64,000 bases of DNA from Siderastrea radians (Eukaryota; Cnidaria; Anthozoa; Scleractinia; Rhizangiidae), in NCBI GenBank assembly GCA_964017195.1, contig OZ024887.1, positions 68,288,728 to 68,352,727 on the forward strand, read 5' to 3'. Numbering within the stretch: position 1 is the stretch's first letter; every line of letters starts with the position of its first letter. The position numbers and the translations under genes were made by a program. The notes beneath the pieces are model-generated. The model was not told the origin of the DNA. It was given only the letters and a program-made list of their open reading frames with translations, and did no database searches. Of this stretch, positions 26,001 through 32,814 are shown in pieces.

Positions 26001-29000
26001 CCTAAGATTCCGATGTGGGGAACCATCCTGCCTGGCACACGCCTTTTCGAAGGAAGATTTCTGTGAGAGTTGCCGCCTTGTATTTGGCAAGTTTCCATTT
26101 CAATTAAAACAATTCTTTACATTACAGATTGTCGATGCAAAACCCTCAAAGAGCCATATCTGCCTTGGGTCTACTAATCACATGCATGTACACAGGTAAG
26201 AAATGTGAAATACTCTCGCCTTGAACAGTTAAAACAAATATTCACGAGGTTTGTTTATTGCAGGTAAGATTGGTGACAGACCGAGTGGAATCTACCCTCA
26301 GCCCGACACTGTTGAATTTCCAACAGAAGACATTCTACTCATTGCCATGGAACGTGTGACTGTTCTGTTTGACAGGTATAGTCACCAATGTTGTCAACAT
26401 ATAATTAATACATACAATATCAATGCTGTAAACACCCCAACATGGCTACCTCTTGAGAGTAACGATAAGGTTTGACGGTTTTTAATAAGCCGGGGAAAAA
26501 ACGTACTGAGCAACAATCTTGCTGTCTACTTTAGAAACTTTTGCTTATGAGGCTGTTTTTTTTTTCTGCCCTGAAGAAAAGAAGGAATAGCCTCTACGTT
26601 GAAAAAAATATTCGACCATCGCAGTTGTGCACTTACTTGAACTTTGATGTTCAAGTTGAATTTAAGGCAGCCAAACAAATTATTCAACTTTTCCATCATT
26701 TCTCTGTGCAGGATACGTAAAGGCGTACCATCCGAAGCGAGAGTTGTGGCAAGAGTTTTGCCTCCTTTGCTGCTTGATTTCTTCCCCGTTCAGGAAATCA
26801 TGAACAAATTACTCGGAGAGTTTCTTTCCAGCCAGCAGCCCCATCCGGAACTCATAGCACAAGTTCTGTTCAAGGTATATTTGACTATTATGCCTCTTAG
26901 TTCTAGCAGTGACCAAGAGCGGAATGTGACAAAATCCCATTGTAGTGCATTGTGAACAGCACCACAGGAAAGTTTTGCTCAGTAGCTTTTATTTGAATGG
27001 TCACACTTTAGGATTTCATCCACAGACTCAAAAGTTATAGCCACCCTGTACAACATAATGAACAGCACCACAGGAAAGTACTGCTCAGTAGCTTTTATTT
27101 GAATGGTCACACTAGGGGCGCGTTTTTTCATTCACAATTCTGGAATGAGAATGGTCAGAATGTAAAATGCGCGCGTTTTTCTATTCCGCATTCCTATTCC
27201 GGAATGGACAGAACGCCATTCCATCCATTCTGCTCCCAGGGGCAGAATGAACAGAATGTTGCAAATGAAAATCCAAGATGGCGGACGGCGAGATGAGCGC
27301 TGCGGATTCAAATACGTCTCTACTGGAGAAAAAATCAGCTTACACTTTTGGACACAATGAAACATTGCTTCTAATTTCATTGTACCAAAAGTACGAGGTT
27401 TGTTTCAGTGATGTTTCGTACAAAAAACTCGTGATTCGAGGGATGTTTCTCCTCTCCTTTGTATAAAGGACTGCCAAAACATTCGGCAAATCCAAAACAG
27501 TCTCCCTATTTTCTTCCTCCTCTTTATTTACAAGGAAAATTGCTGCGATGACCGCTGCAATGGCAGCCTCTTCGTCGGCCGCGATATTTGTTACGCAATG
27601 TTTACTCGTGTCAGGACCGTGCATCTCGACGGCGTTTTTTTATGCAGACAATCCGAATTATTCCTAGCATTCCGTACCAACCATTCTTATTCCAGAATTG
27701 TGGATAAAAAAACGCGCCCTAGATTTCACTCACAGAATAAAAAATTAGAGCCACCCTGTAGAGCAGAACAAAAAGTATCACAGGAAAGGTCTTCTCAGTT
27801 GAATGGTTACACTGTCGGATTTCATCAAGTCTCAAAAGTCATGAATCACCTTGTATAGCGTAATAAACAGCAACTCTCAGAAAAAATCTGAGTCCTCCCA
27901 ACGGGAGTCGAACCCATTACCTTCCAGGTGTCGGTTGGATGCTCTAACCACTGAGCAAGGCCCATATAACTAGGTTCATATGTGACACAGGCCTGCCTTA
28001 ATTAATAGACACAGGCCTGCCTGGAGTGAGACTAGCTGAAATGTGTTAAAAGAAGAAATGTTGAAGTCCTTATTACTCAGAAAAAATCTGAGTCCTCCCA
28101 ACGGGAGTCGAACCCATGACCTTCCAGGTCTCGCTCACCACGAGTCCCCTATCGGCTCAGTGGTTAGAGCATCCAACCGGCACCTGGAAGGTCATGGGTT
28201 CGACTCCCGTTGGGAGGACTCAGATTTTTTCTGAGTAATAACAACTTCAACATTTCTTCTTTTAACACATTTCAGCTTGTCGTCACTCCACTTATCAAAT
28301 AGCAACTCCTTGTAGTTAGAATCACCGTGTACAACGTCATAAACAGCGGAAGGAAAATGCTGTTCATTGGCTGCCGTTTCAATTATCGAACATGAAGATT
28401 TCATCTGCCCTCAAACCTGATCAATGTTTTCATAACTGTCAGTTGTCTTGGAAACAGGTGAATGATTGTTGTGGTTTATTTATCAGGTGTTTGAGGGGCT
28501 TCACAGTCAAGGACAGCAAGCGGAAGTGAGGGACTGGGTTCTTCTGTCTCTTGGAAGCTTTATTCAGCGGTTTGTTGTTTTCTTGGTTGCACTAATTAAT
28601 TTTGCGCGCAATGTTGGTACTGAGAATAAGGTGCTTGGAAAAAGTGAGTTGCCCATCAGTGTAACTCTTGTGTGCTCTTTTCGACTTTCAAGCGCTCTCA
28701 AAGATTTTGAACTCGCTCAGAATGAATACGAGTTGAAGCACTGACTTTGTTTGTCTGCTCACCCTAGTTCGCTCGACTCTCGTTCACCCTCAGAAGAGTC
28801 TGAACGTGCTAAAATTTTCATTAGAACCGGTGAGATCTCACACACTCTTGTTCGTTTGCATAACTAACTCTCGTACACTCTCATCGCCTCTCCGCCACCC
28901 ACTCTCAAAGCGTTTTTTTTTCTTTCGTCAACTTTCGCTCCTGTTTGTCCCGGTCTTGCCATGCGTGCAAAAGACAAAGACCGCATGCCTGTGTATGCAA

Positions 29001-31079
29001 CCCAGTCTGTTAGTAACGATCAAACGCAAAAAGCAGCGTCACTTCCAGTTTTCAGATTCTTGGGATAAAAGCGATACAAAAAATGCTCGGGCAAACCGAA
29101 TTTCACGTTAATAAAACTCGTGGATGACAGTTACATCATTTTGAACTCATATTCAACGTAAAAAGCGGGGCGTGTTTAAAACACGAAATGGCGAAATGCC
29201 GAAATGGCGAAATGACGAAATGGTTGAAATGCTTGACCAATCTTTGTTTTTTCGTTTTCTTTTGGTTTTAATTATTTCAGTTTTCCAAAAAGAAAACAAC
29301 TTTTGAACTTTATATATATCATTTCGTCATTTCGCCATTTCGCCATTTCGTCATTTCGCCATTTCGTGTTTTAAACACGCCCTAAAACGCGTAACAGAAA
29401 CGATGTTAAATTTTGTGGTTAAAGTGAAAGTATCCACATTTGCCTATATGTTATAGTGGGAACTGCGCACGCGTCATACGTTTGATCGCTGTGAACCCAG
29501 TACGTACAGTATATTTTTGCACTGCTTGTGTTTACTGCTGGTGTAACGTATCATCTCATTCCCTTGGCAGAACACCGCTTTCCATGGCTGTGTGGAGTCT
29601 CGCCTGCTTCTTTGTCAGCGCTTCGAACAACAAGTGGATCCGGTCCCTGTATCCAAACAAATGCGTCTTAAATTGTCAAGCTATTGTTACGTTTTATGGT
29701 TATTTGTTTTTGACGAATTCTGAAAGGATAAAGGGGTTTACCTCGGTGTAAGAACCTGACAAGATTTTCTTTGTTTGTTAGCTTTGTCTTGCTGTACGGT
29801 ATTGTTTAAAATGTTTTTGTTTCTTTTGTTTTACGTCATCCGTGAGTTTCACAGGTTCTTACACCGAGGTAAAGCCGGATTAAGGGTTTCAAGTTCGTCT
29901 TGCAATTCGTAAATTTACCTATTCATAACAATCATCACCCGGAGCTGGTTTTCTTATAGATATTCTCTTTCCAGATCGAATCGAAATTTTGAAATGTTGG
30001 CGGGAAGTTGAACAACCTAGAGAAAAACCCCAGGAACAACGTGATACCAAGGTCCAATGAAATTAGAGGTTGTTAAGAGCTGCGTAATATCTGAACAAAG
30101 CGAGAACCAACAACAAACTCAACCAACCAACGAGTTGGGGATTCGAACGCGGAACACGTAGATGAAGACTGTAAACAGGCACGCCTGTGGGGAATAGGAA
30201 AAAAAAGGAGAGGCCTCTCGAACGAGGAGAGAGCTCGTTCACGTGCTAAAATAGATGGGAGGCGAGTGTCTTTACCATCGCACTTACCTTAATACTGTAA
30301 ATAAATTAGTTAAAAATAAGTTACGTACAGACTCGCGCGGGACGCGTAGCACATTGACTATGGGTGTTGCGCTGGTCGCAGCCTTCACAAAAATTGAGTG
30401 TGCCCTTAACTCTGGTGTCAGCTTTTCCCATATCGTGGGCAGAATGGGAAAACTTGAAAGTTTAGACGTTAAATTATTTTGCGCGGCAGCCATGGATTTC
30501 TACAGAACTCAGGTGAGATGGCTTACGTTTTTGCTTCAGTGCAGTACTGGAGGGAGTAAATAAAAGGTCTATTGTTTTATTTTTCTTCTCGCGATCCGCT
30601 TTCGCCGCTTGGTTCGCTCGTTTTCGTGCTTCATTGCCTCATAAGAGAGGAATACGGTTGTAAATCGACTAGACTACGAGCAGTTTCTCTGTCCACCTAG
30701 GAGAATCGAGCAAAAAGAACACGCGAGCGAGTACGAAAAACACCTGCCGCGTGAGAAAGTGACACGCGCGTGACCTTCACGTCTCGGGCAATTTTCGTGC
30801 TCGCTCGCGTGTTCTTTTTTCTTGACTATCCCAGAGCGGAAAGAGGGACTGCTCGCAGCGTATTAATCGACTAGAACCGTTTAGGTTGGAATATAAGTGA
30901 TAGTTGTGTCCTGTTGAAAACAGCTCATTAGTACGCCCGAGTTTAATTGGTCGTGCTGTTCTTTCCCACAGAATCTTGACTCGACTCACAAAGAAACTTT
31001 TATATCAACGTTCAGAAAGGCGGCGGAAACCAGTGCACCTTACAGAGAACTGATAGAATGCTGTCAGTCTGAGAGATAA
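1055..31079 (+). CDS. HTT: Huntingtin (HTT) orthologue, C-terminal part, 42 exons
   Basis: Large HEAT-repeat scaffold protein; in animals it works with HAP40 in vesicle transport, autophagy and cytoskeletal functions. Exons: 1055-1302, 1779-1854, 2559-2723, 3345-3400, 3730-3893, 4000-4136, 4721-4834, 4953-5072, 7469-7630, 7854-8016, 9114-9317, 10003-10106, 10482-10585, 11325-11409, 11804-11980, 12535-12611, 13108-13225, 13482-13625, 14225-14311, 15802-15943, 16229-16440, 16889-16966, 17280-17376, 17472-17543, 18001-18312, 19477-19568, 19778-19932, 20415-20483, 21349-21541, 22859-23083, 23499-23654, 23853-23924, 24316-24431, 25120-25234, 25479-25624, 26128-26195, 26264-26375, 26712-26874, 28487-28569, 29571-29648, 30422-30512, 30972-31079. 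Phases agree at every junction (5,460 nt, TAA stop). Similarity to vertebrate huntingtin was judged from memory, but it is collinear through to the C-terminus. The start codon and any polyQ tract lie before the window. Individual splice sites could be a few bases off. Confidence 0.96.
1436..1610. mobile_element. Tc1/mariner-pogo type MITE with TA duplication
   Basis: The ends form imperfect inverted repeats of about 20 bp (CAGTTGAATTCCGATAACTC against the complement of AGTTACCGTGAGTCAACTG). TA flanks both sides (1434-1435 and 1611-1612). The body has the TTCGAGTT/TCGAGGG style common in pogo/Tigger-like ends. It is 175 bp and non-coding, within an HTT intron. Confidence 0.72.
2820..3165 (+). 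repeat. 106-bp satellite, diverged copies
   Basis: About three diverged monomers related to the array at 14.4-15.4 kb. The shared core includes CAGCACC-A-AGAAAGTACTGCTC, AGCTTTCATTT and TTTCATCC-CAGACT. They lie in the intron between HTT exons 2559-2723 and 3345-3400. Confidence 0.7.
3168..3260 (+). repeat. Degenerate tRNA-like SINE head
   Basis: TGATAACTCAGTTGGTAGAAC matches the A-box region of the SINE at 574, but no good B box follows. This is probably a decayed SINE fragment. Confidence 0.4.
4138..4605 (+). repeat. (CAGT)n microsatellite
   Basis: Several hundred bases of CAGT/CGGT/CAGC tetranucleotide variants start directly after the donor of exon 4000-4136. Because 4 nt is not a multiple of 3, all forward frames become Ser/Gln/Val-rich reading frames. 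These are translation artefacts. Confidence 0.95.
5152..5400 (+). repeat. tRNA-derived SINE with a Trp-like head and TCA anticodon
   Basis: A tRNA-like head at about 5153-5223 has partly pairing acceptor ends (GGCAG/CTGCC), an A box (GATGGTTAGCGCG) and a perfect B box (GGTTCGAGGCC). The anticodon stem-loop is closest to tRNA-Trp, but the loop CTTCAGA would carry TCA instead of CCA. The T stem pairs poorly, so it is not a working tRNA. The body contains TTGTTTCCTTAGACAACGAA, a sequence type common in invertebrate SINEs. Confidence 0.7.
5408..6681. mobile_element. Non-autonomous DNA transposon, CAGGGTTGT family, copy 1
   Basis: The element starts CAGGGTTGTAGCTAAG and ends with the complement of CAGGGTTGTCGCTAAG. 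Exact 6-bp duplications CCCAAG flank it (5402-5407 and 6682-6687). Subterminal GCCGGC motifs recur at both ends. The 1,274-bp copy has no transposase. A short ATG-started segment (about 6390) after AAG reads [11 protein letters not shown] and then stops, possibly the remnant of a 5' exon of the parent element. The ends resemble hAT, but hAT usually makes 8-bp duplications; Dada or a 6-bp hAT group are alternatives. Confidence 0.85.
6850..7090 (+). repeat. Dispersed repeat shared with 24.7 kb
   Basis: GCGATGGACTAGTATCCCAT, then GGGGGGAGTAG and CTTCATGCTACAG-AACCGGG, recur in reverse complement at 24669-24795. A second short GGATGGAGTGCTAGTCCAG motif follows at about 7020. Class unknown; possibly a LINE 3' region. 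Confidence 0.65.
7469..13225 (+). CDS. HTT: HTT exons 9-17 of window: bridge and start of C-HEAT
   Basis: About 398 codons in nine exons. Recognisable conserved blocks are [13 protein letters not shown] (7469-7630), [16 protein letters not shown] (ends 8016), [18 protein letters not shown] (9114-9317), [11 protein letters not shown] (10003-10106) and [11 protein letters not shown] (10482-10585). Exon 13108-13225 stays open through a CAG at about 13152 that could look like an acceptor. It is kept whole because the frame and the collinearity with the vertebrate protein continue. The intron before exon 7469 (5073-7468) is 2.4 kb and holds a SINE, a 1.27-kb DNA transposon and another dispersed repeat. 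Confidence 0.94.
8325..8491. repeat. Palindromic MITE-like element
   Basis: AAACAATAGAGTTCTTCTGTC and GGAAATTTGATGTTC at the left pair with GAACATCAAATTTCC and GACAGAAGGACTCTATTGTTT at the right. It is about 167 bp with no coding content, in the intron between HTT exons 7854-8016 and 9114-9317. Confidence 0.8.
8635..8780. repeat. Possible pogo/Tc1-type terminal fragment
   Basis: ATAACGCACCCC, ATAACGAAGATCC and TATAATGAACCC followed by TTATAACGGACACGC resemble ends of mariner/pogo-like elements. The boundaries are not clear. Confidence 0.35.
9530..9690 (+). repeat. 106-bp satellite, about 1.5 monomers
   Basis: GAAAGTACTGCTCAGTGGCG at 9534 and AAAAGTACTGCTCAGTAGCT at about 9638 are one period apart. 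The copies lie in the intron between HTT exons 9114-9317 and 10003-10106. Confidence 0.7.
10870..10950 (+). repeat. G-rich intronic tract
   Basis: Several runs of 3-5 G (TGAGGAGGGGCTC, GTAAGGGGAC, GAAGGGGGTGGGAAG, GAGGGGGCGGGGC) on the sense strand of HTT could form a G-quadruplex in RNA or DNA. The tract looks like short imperfect duplications of AGTGTAAGGG. Confidence 0.5.
12878..12965. repeat. (CG)n tract inside a degraded CGAGCGAG-type repeat
   Basis: ACGCGCGCGCGCGCGAAATT is unusually CpG-rich for this AT-rich intron. AGACTGCGAGTAGTCTC just before it (about 12857) resembles the ends of the MITE family at 30.7, 36.3 and 59.2 kb. Confidence 0.5.
13482..18312 (+). CDS. HTT: HTT exons 18-25 of window: C-HEAT
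   Basis: About 381 codons in eight exons. The best conserved stretch is in exon 18001-18312: [15 protein letters not shown] followed by [15 protein letters not shown] and [15 protein letters not shown], nearly collinear with the vertebrate sequence. Short exon 17472-17543 encodes an acidic linker ([17 protein letters not shown]), at the place where vertebrate huntingtin has a Glu-rich loop, so the charge is conserved more than the sequence. Intron 17377-17471 is only 95 nt. Intron 14312-15801 is filled by a 106-bp satellite array interrupted by a palindromic MITE. Confidence 0.95.
14400..15390 (+). repeat. 106-bp satellite array, largest copy
   Basis: About eight diverged monomers, with the recurring consensus CACAGGAAAGTACTGCTCAG, AGCTTTCATTTGAATGGTCA, TTTAGGATTTCATCCACAGA and CAAAAGTTAGAACCACCTTG. 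The period of 106 bp was measured on the inverted array at 22.3 kb. The array is interrupted by a palindromic MITE at 14538-14715 and occupies most of one HTT intron. Confidence 0.88.
14538..14715. mobile_element. Palindromic MITE inserted in the satellite array
   Basis: AATAGGCCATTTCCGAGTTG at the left pairs with its complement at the right end (CGGAAATGGCCTATT). Inner arms CTTTTTCAAAGCGAG and TTTCATATGAAAATGAG also pair. The 178-bp hairpin interrupts the 106-bp satellite between two monomers. Confidence 0.85.
18570..19056. mobile_element. Non-autonomous DNA transposon, CAGGGTTGT family, copy 2
   Basis: Starts CAGGGTTGTCC and ends GGAACAACCCTG, with exact 6-bp duplications ATAAAG (18564-18569 and 19057-19062). 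It shares AGTAGCCGGC-type subterminal motifs and an internal GGGGGTC-GGGGGC-CCCCCAGGAAATTTT block with copy 1 at 5408-6681. At 487 bp it is an internally deleted relative. Confidence 0.87.
19477..21541 (+). CDS. HTT: HTT exons 26-29 of window: C-HEAT
   Basis: About 170 codons in four exons. [17 protein letters not shown] (19477-19568) is a strong match to a conserved block. Exon 19778-19932 carries [19 protein letters not shown]. Exon 20415-20483 carries [17 protein letters not shown]. Exon 21349-21541 ends at DYTLGQ before a GTAACA donor. The vertebrate Glu-rich insertion that follows this point is much reduced here: the next exon has only [14 protein letters not shown] acidity. A 238-bp MITE occupies 20966-21203. 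Confidence 0.93.
20966..21203. mobile_element. Palindromic MITE, GGGGCCCGTTTCTCGA family
   Basis: The left end GGGGCCCGTTTCTCGATACT and the block TGATAACTTTCCGGGCCCG pair with CGGGCCGGGACAGTTATC and GAAACGGGCCCC at the right. It is 238 bp and non-coding, in the HTT intron before exon 21349-21541. Confidence 0.82.
21655..21860. repeat. Dispersed repeat rich in CCAACA/TGTTGG
   Basis: GGCGCGGCTAGACGTTCCAA at the left is roughly mirrored by TTGGGACGTTTTGCCGCGGC at the right, with internal CATTTGTCACATGACAATGT and CATCCAACATGGCG. It is a probable MITE with imperfect ends. Similar TTGAACA/TTCAACA-rich sequence occurs at 48.05-48.33 kb. Confidence 0.55.
22145..22720 (-). repeat. 106-bp satellite array, inverted orientation
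   Basis: About five monomers in opposite orientation to the other arrays. The phrase CTACTGAGCAGT recurs at about 22369, 22475 and 22581, exactly 106 bp apart. Later copies (22640-22720) are strongly diverged. The array lies in the HTT intron before exon 22859-23083. Confidence 0.9.
22859..25624 (+). CDS. HTT: HTT exons 30-35 of window: C-HEAT
   Basis: About 277 codons in six exons. Conserved landmarks are [16 protein letters not shown] (22859-23083), [17 protein letters not shown] and [15 protein letters not shown] (23499-23654), [13 protein letters not shown] (24316-24431) and [17 protein letters not shown] (25479-25624). The Leu-rich stretch [16 protein letters not shown] lies in the part of the protein where a C-terminal nuclear export signal has been reported for human huntingtin; conservation of that function is only inferred. 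The donor at 23655 sits 10 nt from a MITE. Exon 25479-25624 has a decayed tandem copy just downstream. Confidence 0.96.
23665..23770. mobile_element. MITE inserted at an HTT splice donor
   Basis: TAGTCTGAAATGTAATTCGT is the near complement of ACGAATGACATTTCAGACTA. The 106-bp hairpin starts 10 nt after the donor GT at 23655. TAAGAAC is present on both sides (23656-23662 and 23771-23777) and looks like a target duplication that includes part of the donor consensus. Confidence 0.82.
24669..24795 (-). repeat. Dispersed repeat, inverted copy of 6850-6970
   Basis: The reverse complement reads GCGATGGACTAGCATCCCAT, a G run, then CTTCATGCTACAGCACCGGG, matching the copy at 6.85 kb. A long C homopolymer run lies at about 24742. 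Confidence 0.65.
25655..25742 (+). pseudogene. Decayed tandem copy of the 3' part of an HTT exon
   Basis: GAGACTGGTGGTGT then ATGCTCTGTCAAAGGCTGA, ATCAGTGAAACTA and GTTGACGGGTGGATCGGGTGG repeat, with substitutions, the last 70 or so bases of exon 25479-25624 together with its donor and first intron bases. A premature TGA and the loss of the AG before the donor show it is non-functional. Confidence 0.85.
26128..31079 (+). CDS. HTT: HTT exons 36-42 of window: C-terminus
   Basis: About 234 codons plus stop in seven exons. Landmarks are [15 protein letters not shown] (26128-26195), [14 protein letters not shown] (ends 26375), [15 protein letters not shown] and [20 protein letters not shown] (26712-26874), [18 protein letters not shown] (28487-28569), [14 protein letters not shown] (29571-29648) and [17 protein letters not shown] (30422-30512). 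The last exon ends [13 protein letters not shown] and TAA at 31077-31079. Intron 26196-26263 is only 68 nt, the shortest in the gene. The donor of exon 29571-29648 is placed at GTATCC (29649), because that phase joins cleanly to 30422. Confidence 0.96.
26945..27113 (+). repeat. 106-bp satellite, left of a Harbinger insertion
   Basis: One and a half well preserved monomers (CAGCACCACAGGAAAGT repeated at 26956 and 27064). The second is broken at CACACTAG by the element at 27117-27719, and the monomer resumes after it. Confidence 0.85.
27117..27719 (+). mobile_element. Harbinger-type non-autonomous element
   Basis: The inverted ends GGGCGCGTTTTTTCATTCAC and its imperfect complement are followed by CAATTCTGGAAT. 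A TAG lies on both sides (27114-27116 and 27720-27722), consistent with a 3-bp duplication. The 106-bp satellite consensus (CACACTTTAGGATTTC) provides the empty site. The 603-bp element keeps the start of a Myb-like reading frame at 27278. Confidence 0.85.
27278..27466 (+). pseudogene. Truncated Myb/SANT-like protein start (Harbinger accessory ORF)
   Basis: The ATG sits in AAGATGG context. The 62-codon frame has an acidic start ([12 protein letters not shown]), then [12 protein letters not shown] and a following KKL. This fits the first helices of the Myb/SANT-like domain of Harbinger accessory proteins, where ET-LLI-LY--Y is typical. The frame then runs into unrelated residues and stops. It is probably a relic left by internal deletion of the parent transposon. 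Confidence 0.6.
27720..27880 (+). repeat. 106-bp satellite, right of the Harbinger insertion
   Basis: The monomer resumes with TAGATTTCACTCACAGA and AAATTAGAGCCACCCTGTA, followed by one more diverged copy (27775-27880). Confidence 0.75.
27885..28085 (-). repeat. tRNA-derived SINE, minus copy
   Basis: The reverse complement contains a GCTCAGTGGTTAGAGCATCC A-box region and a perfect B box GGTTCGACTCC, then a TCAGATTTTTTCTGAG hairpin. The acceptor arms do not pair well, so it is a SINE head. The adjoining GCTGAAATGTGTTAAAAGAAG is shared with the next pair of copies. Confidence 0.7.
28040..28275. repeat. Head-to-head pair of tRNA-derived SINE copies
   Basis: TGTTAAAAGAAGAAATGTTG and the CTCAGAAAAAATCTGAG hairpin followed by the complement of GGTTCGACTCCCGTTGGGAG lie left. 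The same sequence inverted lies right (to about 28270). The right copy has the full tRNA-like head (28150-28215: CGGCTCAGTGGTTAGAGCAT, GGTTCGACTCC). Together they form an inverted repeat of about 230 bp. Confidence 0.75.
28305..28410 (+). repeat. 106-bp satellite, single diverged monomer
   Basis: TAGAATCACCGTGTACAACG, AAACAGCGGAAGGAAAATGC and GATTTCATCTGCC follow the satellite order with many substitutions. Confidence 0.55.
29168..29382. mobile_element. Short foldback element with 9-bp tandem repeats in its arms
   Basis: The ends GGGCGTGTTTAAAACACG and its complement (29365-29382) are exact. Inside each arm the motif CGAAATGGC/CGAAATGAC repeats about five times, in opposite orientation on the two sides. 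A 60-nt AT-rich centre contains TATATATA. It is 215 bp, between HTT exons 28487-28569 and 29571-29648. Confidence 0.85.
29737..29873. repeat. Inverted repeat, MITE-like
   Basis: TTTACCTCGGTGTAAGAACC at 29737 is the exact complement of GGTTCTTACACCGAGGTAAA at 29854-29873, about 137 bp overall. It lies shortly after HTT exon 29571-29648. Confidence 0.8.
30673..30864. mobile_element. Palindromic MITE with a 10-bp target duplication (MULE-like)
   Basis: AATCGACTAG flanks both sides exactly (30663-30672 and 30865-30874). The element begins ACTACGAGCAGTTTCTC and ends with the complement of GCTGCGAGCAGTCCCTC. Arms contain CACGCGAGCGAG and its complement. A 9-10 bp duplication with such ends suggests a Mutator-like non-autonomous element. 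Relatives lie at 36.31-36.51 and 59.22-59.38 kb. Confidence 0.85.
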
Positions 31080-32392
31080 CTTCTGCCACAGAATTCAAAG
31101 TTTTGGTGCTTTACCTTGCAAAAAGGAGAGTTAGGATCTAAAATGAAAGCAATGGATGATCTGTTCTAAAGGTCGCCGGTTTCATTTAAGTCGGGGTCAA
31201 AGATTTGTTGCATACCACTAGCGATATAGTGTCCTCAGGAGAGTTTTTACCTAGTTAGGAACTTATAGACCTTATAGCCTAACATAAGGCTAACACTAAG
31301 TAATTGACCACCTACAAACGACATCGTTCCTAGAGGGTCTTTTCTTTCTTGTCTTTCTGCTCCCTTCCCCACACCACGGAGCAACCCTAGGAACGAGGCT
31401 ACTCTCGAAGATTTTCTTAATTCTGAAGTTCGGTTAGAAAAGTGCTGAAAAAAAGACCTTATCTTAATTGTTATTTCTTGCTTAGAAGCGACAAATTGTC
31501 GTGAAGTTATCCGATAACATCACGAACGTTTATATGGCGGAAGCAATTTCAAGATTTGCATACCGGTTTGCAAGAATTGCGCACCTCGTTACAAATATGT
31601 GTTAAAAAAAAAATCGGAGATTTTTTGACCTGTGTTTTCGCTTCTTGGCAGGTTTTGGTTGCCTGTTAATTCACTCAAATTCAAAACATATTACAAGCCT
31701 GCAAATAATTACAGTTGAAGCGAGAATAATGCGAACTCCGCAAGTACAGAACTAAGTGTTTTTGTTATGAATTTCGAGTTAATATGAGTTTTTGGCCCTC
31801 GGGACCAAACTTGGGATCCCTTCGGATAACAAGATGCCCGTACTATGGGATTGTCCTCAACTTTATGTCGCTTGTGTGACGCATTGTGTCACGCGCCACG
31901 CCAATGTTTCTGGAGGACAAACATCACTTGCACTAGGTCTTACGTACAAATGACGACATCGTTAGCAAGTGCAAAGCTTCAAATCCGTAAATTTTTACTG
32001 GAAAGAAAAATGTATTGATAAATATTTTCCTATTAGATATAAATATTACAGAAGGTCTTTCACTTGTTGATGTAAACGTTATAACAGCAAATTGACCAAA
32101 GTTGCACGATAGATTTGGGCAGAGTAGATTTTCCGAGCGCTTTTTGTCCACATTCTTGTAGTGATTAAATCACGTACTTTTTTGTTTTCTTATTAACTGC
32201 GGCGTGATCTCATTTGACGTGAAAGCCACGATATTATTATTGTTATTGTTTTTTGAGGGGGTGGGGGGTGGGGAGATTTGGCTCAAGATGGATCCGTTTC
32301 ATACTCGAATCAGCCGGTCGCTATAACTATGTACCTGAATGCAGACAAATACAAGTGTTCACGCAGCTGCCTAAATAGGAAATATAAATAAA
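31080..32392 (+). other. HTT 3' untranslated region and flank
   Basis: No convincing coding region. I see no AATAAA close to the HTT stop. An ATTAAA at 32164-32169 and an AATAAA at 32387-32392 are the first candidate polyadenylation signals, so the 3' UTR could exceed 1 kb or use a weaker signal. A G-rich tract (32257-32280) lies between. Confidence 0.4.
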
Positions 32393-32539
32393 TTAAAGAT
32401 TGAAATCTAGCAGGTCAGAATTAAAGGATTTACTGGAAAAGGTCATCATTTGAAGTTTTTGCCTTCCGTTATTTTTGGCGCATTTCGTGATCTTATCAGT
32501 AATTTCGGAATCAAAATAACTGCTGCAGCATGGCAACTC

Positions 32540-32545
32540 TTTATT
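32540..32545 (-). terminator. AATAAA polyadenylation signal for the lectin-PAN gene
   Basis: TTTATT on the + strand reads AATAAA on the minus strand, about 270 bp after the stop of the gene ending at 32815. No other candidate lies closer. Confidence 0.55.
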
Positions 32546-32814
32546 TAACCACGTTAATGATCGAAGACAATTGGGTTCTTTGTGGTCCACTTCTCCTAAA
32601 GTCGTGGGCACTCTTCACGGTGTCATTCCAAACGTCGAACGCAGGAGACCGCTAGCCAAGCGCAACGTGGACCAATCTCCTCTCCAGGCCCCTTAGTAAA
32701 TGTTTGGCTGTCGTCCTGTTGAGAGCAGCCACTGAACAAGGCGTCTGCAGAAGCTTGGTACCAGATTGTCTGTTAGTCTCATGTACATAGTGGCACATGC
32801 GCCTGCTCGCCACA

